From the NCBI GenBank assembly GCA_019419485.1, contig DXZV01000040.1, forward strand, positions 3,816 to 12,363: 8,548 nt of DNA, read 5' to 3'. The notes under the pieces were generated by a model. It was not told the origin of the DNA. It made no database searches and worked only from the letters and a program-made list of their open reading frames with translations. The position numbers and the translations under genes were made by a program. Shown piece by piece: positions 6,446 to 8,548 of the stretch (positions are counted from its first letter, which is position 1; every line of letters starts with the position of its first letter). The stretch is from Collinsella sp. (GTDB lineage Bacteria; Actinomycetota; Coriobacteriia; Coriobacteriales; Coriobacteriaceae).

Positions 6446-7090
6446 ATGCATATCTATTCTGTCAACGATCCCGAGTTCAAATCCTATGGCAACGTTTGGG
6501 ATGACGTTCCGTCCGAGCTCACGTCGCCCGTGCTCGAGGCGCTCTCTGCCACGCCCATCCCCGAGGGCAGCAAGTACGTGGCAAGCGCGTCGGAGCTCGA
6601 GGGCGTCAAGGGTGCCGATAAACTGGGCTTTCTCATGTTTGGCGGCCGTCCTTTCCAGCTGGGCTGGTGCAACGGCCACAACACGCAGCTCAACTGCCTG
6701 GAGTATCACCGTGCCAGCGAGTTTAACCTGGGCGCCCGCGACTTTATCCTGCTCGTGGCGCATCGCTGGGAGATCGAGGACGGCAAGCTCGACACTGCGT
6801 GCGTCAAGGCGTTCCGCGTGCCGGCGGGTACGGTCGTCGAAGTCTTCAACACCACGCTCCACTACACGCCCTGCATGGTCGACGACGGCGGCTTCCAGGT
6901 GATGGTGGCGCTGCCGGCGGGCACCAATGGCCCGCGCCCCGAGGCCGCAGCCGACATGCCTGCCGCCGGTGACAGCTACTGCTACTGGAAGGCCGACAAG
7001 TGGGTCCTCTGCCACGCCGACAGCCCCAAGGCAGCCGAAGGCGGCTACGTGGGCCTCGTCGGCAAGAACCTCGACATCACCGTGGACTAG
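6446..7090 (+). CDS. DUF4867-family, cupin-like protein of unknown function
   Basis: A 214-residue protein that resembles the uncharacterised DUF4867 family; this is recognition from memory, not a search. It has no signal peptide or membrane segment. The centre (GHNTQLNCLEYHRASEFN, 77-94) offers H78, E86, H88 and E92, and LHYTPC adds H139, a pattern like the metal site of cupin-fold sugar or ureide enzymes, so a small metal-dependent isomerase or lyase is plausible but unproven. ATG 6446 is chosen over the in-frame GTG at 6440 because AGGAG (6436-6440) overlaps the GTG and is 5 bases from the ATG. It appears to be transcribed alone after the luxS terminator, under the half-site array. A diverged copy of its last 19 codons lies 1.4 kb downstream beyond the ATPase gene. 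Confidence 0.72.
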   Translation: MHIYSVNDPEFKSYGNVWDDVPSELTSPVLEALSATPIPEGSKYVASASELEGVKGADKLGFLMFGGRPFQLGWCNGHNTQLNCLEYHRASEFNLGARDFILLVAHRWEIEDGKLDTACVKAFRVPAGTVVEVFNTTLHYTPCMVDDGGFQVMVALPAGTNGPRPEAAADMPAAGDSYCYWKADKWVLCHADSPKAAEGGYVGLVGKNLDITVD

Positions 7091-7103
7091 GGGCTTTTGT
7101 TTT

Positions 7104-7150
7104 AATCTGTAACACCTGGCGGGCTAAATCGTCTCTACCTGTTACAGATT
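7104..7150. repeat. Palindromic repeat, copy 1
   Basis: AATCTGTAACA (7104-7114) and TGTTACAGATT (7140-7150) are perfect 11-bp inverted arms around a 25-base loop. The unit is nearly repeated at 7183-7229, including loop positions next to the arms (ACC after the left arm, TCTACC before the right). It lacks a T-run after the stem in either direction, so it is not an ordinary terminator. Confidence 0.85.
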
Positions 7151-7182
7151 GAGATAACCGCAGAGTGTGCCCGAAAGATCTC

Positions 7183-7229
7183 GATCTGTAACACCAGGCC
7201 CGGTTTTGGCGGTCTACCTGTTACAGATC
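7183..7229. repeat. Palindromic repeat, copy 2
   Basis: GATCTGTAACA (7183-7193) and TGTTACAGATC (7219-7229) form a perfect 11-bp dyad with the same 25-base loop length as copy 1, 79 bases downstream of it. The only change in the arms is a paired A-T to G-C exchange at the outermost position of the stem, which preserves pairing and suggests the structure is selected. Confidence 0.85.
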
Positions 7230-7250
7230 AAGACAAACCGGCCCAAGCCG

Positions 7251-7280
7251 CCACAAAGGGGACAGGCACCTTTGTGGTGG
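7251..7280. repeat. REP-like hairpin next to the ATPase stop codon
   Basis: CCACAAAGG (7251-7259) and CCTTTGTGG (7269-7277) pair perfectly around a 9-base loop, GGACAGGCA. Flanking GACAA/TTGTC can extend the stem with an internal loop. Its right part (7258-7282) is repeated in inverted orientation at 8524-8548 without mismatch. It lies immediately downstream of the minus-strand ATPase gene and could also help end that transcript, though no T-run follows. Confidence 0.8.
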
Positions 7281-7284
7281 TTGT

Positions 7285-8391
7285 CTAGAGCTGGCTGCGC
7301 AGATAGTCGGCCATATATGGGACGGCGAAGCGCACGTAACCACGGCGCGCCTGCTCGATAACGCCGGCGTCAATGAGGCGCCGGCGATATTTCTGTGCAT
7401 AGTCGGGCGTGACCGACATGCGCTCCGCCACATCAGAAATACGCGACACAGCGCCTTCGTCGTCAGTCATTGCGGTGAGAAACGCGACGTCTTGGTCCGA
7501 TAGCGCGGCGAGCGTCGTTTCGCAAACATCGTTTTCGAAGTCGACCTTCGAAGCTTCGATGGCTCCGTCGATTTGCCCTTGCGCTGCGCGTTCTCCAGCC
7601 TTGCAGCGATTGGCGATGTTATAGCCGATCAGCTGCAGCATATAAGGGGAGCCTTGGGTTGCGCGAGCGGCACGGAGGCGAAGATCGCTTGGAATGTCAA
7701 TGCTGAGCTCTTCGAAAGCCCGCTGGTAATAGGCGTCGACATCTCCGACCGAAAGCGGTTCGAGCGTGACCTTGCGAGCGCGGTTGAGAAATGTCAGCAC
7801 GCGGTCATTGAGTGTTGCGCAGACGGCTCCCGGAAGGCCTGCCATGACGAGCGCGACGTTGAGTCGTTCGCCGACCAGTTCTTGATAGGCGGTGACGAGC
7901 TGTCTGATCTCGGGTGAATTCGCTTGGAGCTCGTCGATGAGGATGAGGATACCGTGTCCCTGCTTGGTCAGTTTGCGCGCGAGCTGTGTGAGTTTGAACT
8001 GAAAGCTTTTGGTCTCCTGCACGTCTCGTGTGAACTCGAGGCCTGCCGAGAACCCAAAAACACTTAGACTGCCGCTCGTGAGTTTGGGAAGGCGGCGTTT
8101 ATTGACGTAAGGCTCGCCTGCTTCCTGGATCTTCTCAACAATGCGCTCGAGCATATCCTCGGAGGCTACGGTGGGCGTAGCGACAACAAAGCCGAGCTTG
8201 CGTGCGCGGTCGGCAAGTTCCCACAGAAGAACCGTCTTGCCGCTGCCTCGCTGTCCAAGCATGAGCATGGCTCGGTCGCGATTGCCCGCCTCTTGCTCAA
8301 TGCCAGATACGAATGTCGAAATTACCGCTTCGCGCCCGACTAGATAAGAGGGGCGATTTCCAAATGAGGGGGAGAAGATGGTCTCAGTCAT
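7285..8391 (-). CDS. AAA/STAND-like P-loop ATPase with C-terminal winged helix
   Basis: A 368-residue cytoplasmic ATPase of the broad 'ATP-binding protein' group related to archaeal-type and Orc1/Cdc6-like AAA proteins. The N-terminal VGRE (18-21) precedes Walker A GQRGSGKT (46-53). Walker B is ILILIDE (148-154), followed by NVALVMAGLP at the sensor-1 position. About residues 310-368 look like a winged helix-turn-helix (RISDVAERMSVTPDYAQKYRRRLIDAGVIE, then a wing). The start is supported by AAAGGAGACT just upstream on the minus strand. By eye it is less GC-rich than its neighbours, it is opposite in direction, and it sits between a duplicated gene end and inverted repeats, all signs of acquisition. 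No partner gene is visible. The role is unknown: a nucleic-acid-dependent switch, a defence component or a mobile-element accessory are possible. Confidence 0.85.
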   Translation of the reverse strand: MTETIFSPSFGNRPSYLVGREAVISTFVSGIEQEAGNRDRAMLMLGQRGSGKTVLLWELADRARKLGFVVATPTVASEDMLERIVEKIQEAGEPYVNKRRLPKLTSGSLSVFGFSAGLEFTRDVQETKSFQFKLTQLARKLTKQGHGILILIDELQANSPEIRQLVTAYQELVGERLNVALVMAGLPGAVCATLNDRVLTFLNRARKVTLEPLSVGDVDAYYQRAFEELSIDIPSDLRLRAARATQGSPYMLQLIGYNIANRCKAGERAAQGQIDGAIEASKVDFENDVCETTLAALSDQDVAFLTAMTDDEGAVSRISDVAERMSVTPDYAQKYRRRLIDAGVIEQARRGYVRFAVPYMADYLRSQL

Positions 8392-8402
8392 AAGTCTCCT
8401 TT

Positions 8403-8436
8403 CCTTTTTTTCCTATTTTTTCCTTTTTTTCCTATT
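8403..8436. repeat. Tandem purine-rich leader repeat upstream of the ATPase
   Basis: A 19-base unit (CC, seven T, CCTA, six T) occurs once fully at 8403-8421 and again to 15 bases at 8422-8436. On the minus strand, the coding strand of the ATPase, it reads as repeated AGGAA blocks separated by A-runs, ending in the true ribosome site. It may give extra ribosome loading or be prone to length change. Confidence 0.75.
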
Positions 8437-8450
8437 CGGTCAAATGACCT

Positions 8451-8512
8451 GCTGCCGAGGGCGGCTACGTAGGCCTCACCGGCAAGAACCTCGACATCAC
8501 TGTGGACTAGGG
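8451..8512 (+). pseudogene. Diverged duplicate of the 3' end of the DUF4867 gene
   Basis: These 62 bases match 7031-7092 at 56 positions and include the TAG stop. Translated in the same frame they give AAEGGYVGLTGKNLDITVD, one residue different (V to T). The other codon changes are synonymous, so the fragment looks derived from a functional but diverged allele and not from local decay. No start or upstream coding sequence is attached. It cannot be expressed as a whole protein here. Confidence 0.9.
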
Positions 8513-8523
8513 TCCTTGTCTCA

Positions 8524-8548
8524 AACCACCACAAAGGTGCCTGTCCCC
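8524..8548. repeat. REP-like sequence, inverted partner of 7258-7282
   Basis: The last 25 bases are the exact reverse complement of 7258-7282. By analogy with the complete hairpin at 7251-7280, the CCACAAAGG arm is present here and its partner would lie just past the right edge of the window. It follows the duplicated gene end by 11 bases. Confidence 0.85.

Noticed and set aside
7104..7229. CRISPR array
   Set aside because: Only two units, each a large palindrome with a variable loop, and no cas gene; the spacing and form fit a palindromic repeat family instead.

Overview
The window reads as a chromosomal stretch of a high-GC anaerobic actinobacterium, most likely Coriobacteriia and Collinsella-like. 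This assignment is an inference from the GC-rich codon use, strong AGGAG-type ribosome sites and recalled protein resemblance; no rRNA marker is present. All genes lie on the plus strand except the last, an ATPase on the minus strand.

Layout. Positions 1-594 hold the effector-binding part of a LacI-family repressor, cut by the left edge; its first 50 bases are a perfect inverted copy of 152-201. A UUCG-loop terminator (658-686) ends that gene. An AT-rich control region (690-845), dense in GTTTAC/GTAAAC-like boxes, precedes an apparent sugar operon: a FucI/AraA-fold sugar isomerase (852-2252), the N-terminal (2255-3091) and C-terminal (3084-4025) halves of a split transketolase, and, after a 170-base gap, a glycerol-kinase-like FGGY kinase (4196-5686). 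The logic is aldose to ketose to ketose phosphate, then two-carbon transfer into the pentose phosphate pool. The same trio (isomerase, FGGY kinase, two-subunit transketolase) occurs in the known D-apiose/apulose pathway, so apiose is a testable substrate; a plain pentose such as D-arabinose is the main alternative. No transporter is visible.

Next come a long imperfect hairpin (5726-5800), luxS (5822-6310) with a strong terminator (6342-6372), and a DUF4867/cupin-like gene (6446-7090). The start region of that last gene carries five GAAC/GTTC half-sites spaced in exact multiples of 10 bp.

The right part (7093-8548) looks like inserted or rearranged DNA. It has two related palindromes (7104-7150 and 7183-7229), a REP-like hairpin (7251-7280), and a minus-strand P-loop ATPase with a C-terminal winged helix (7285-8391). 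Beyond a purine-rich tandem-repeat leader lies a second, diverged copy of the last 19 codons of the DUF4867 gene (8451-8512), followed by the inverse of the REP-like sequence (8524-8548). The ATPase is therefore bracketed by a duplicated gene 3' end and by inverted repeats, which is the most unusual architecture in the window.
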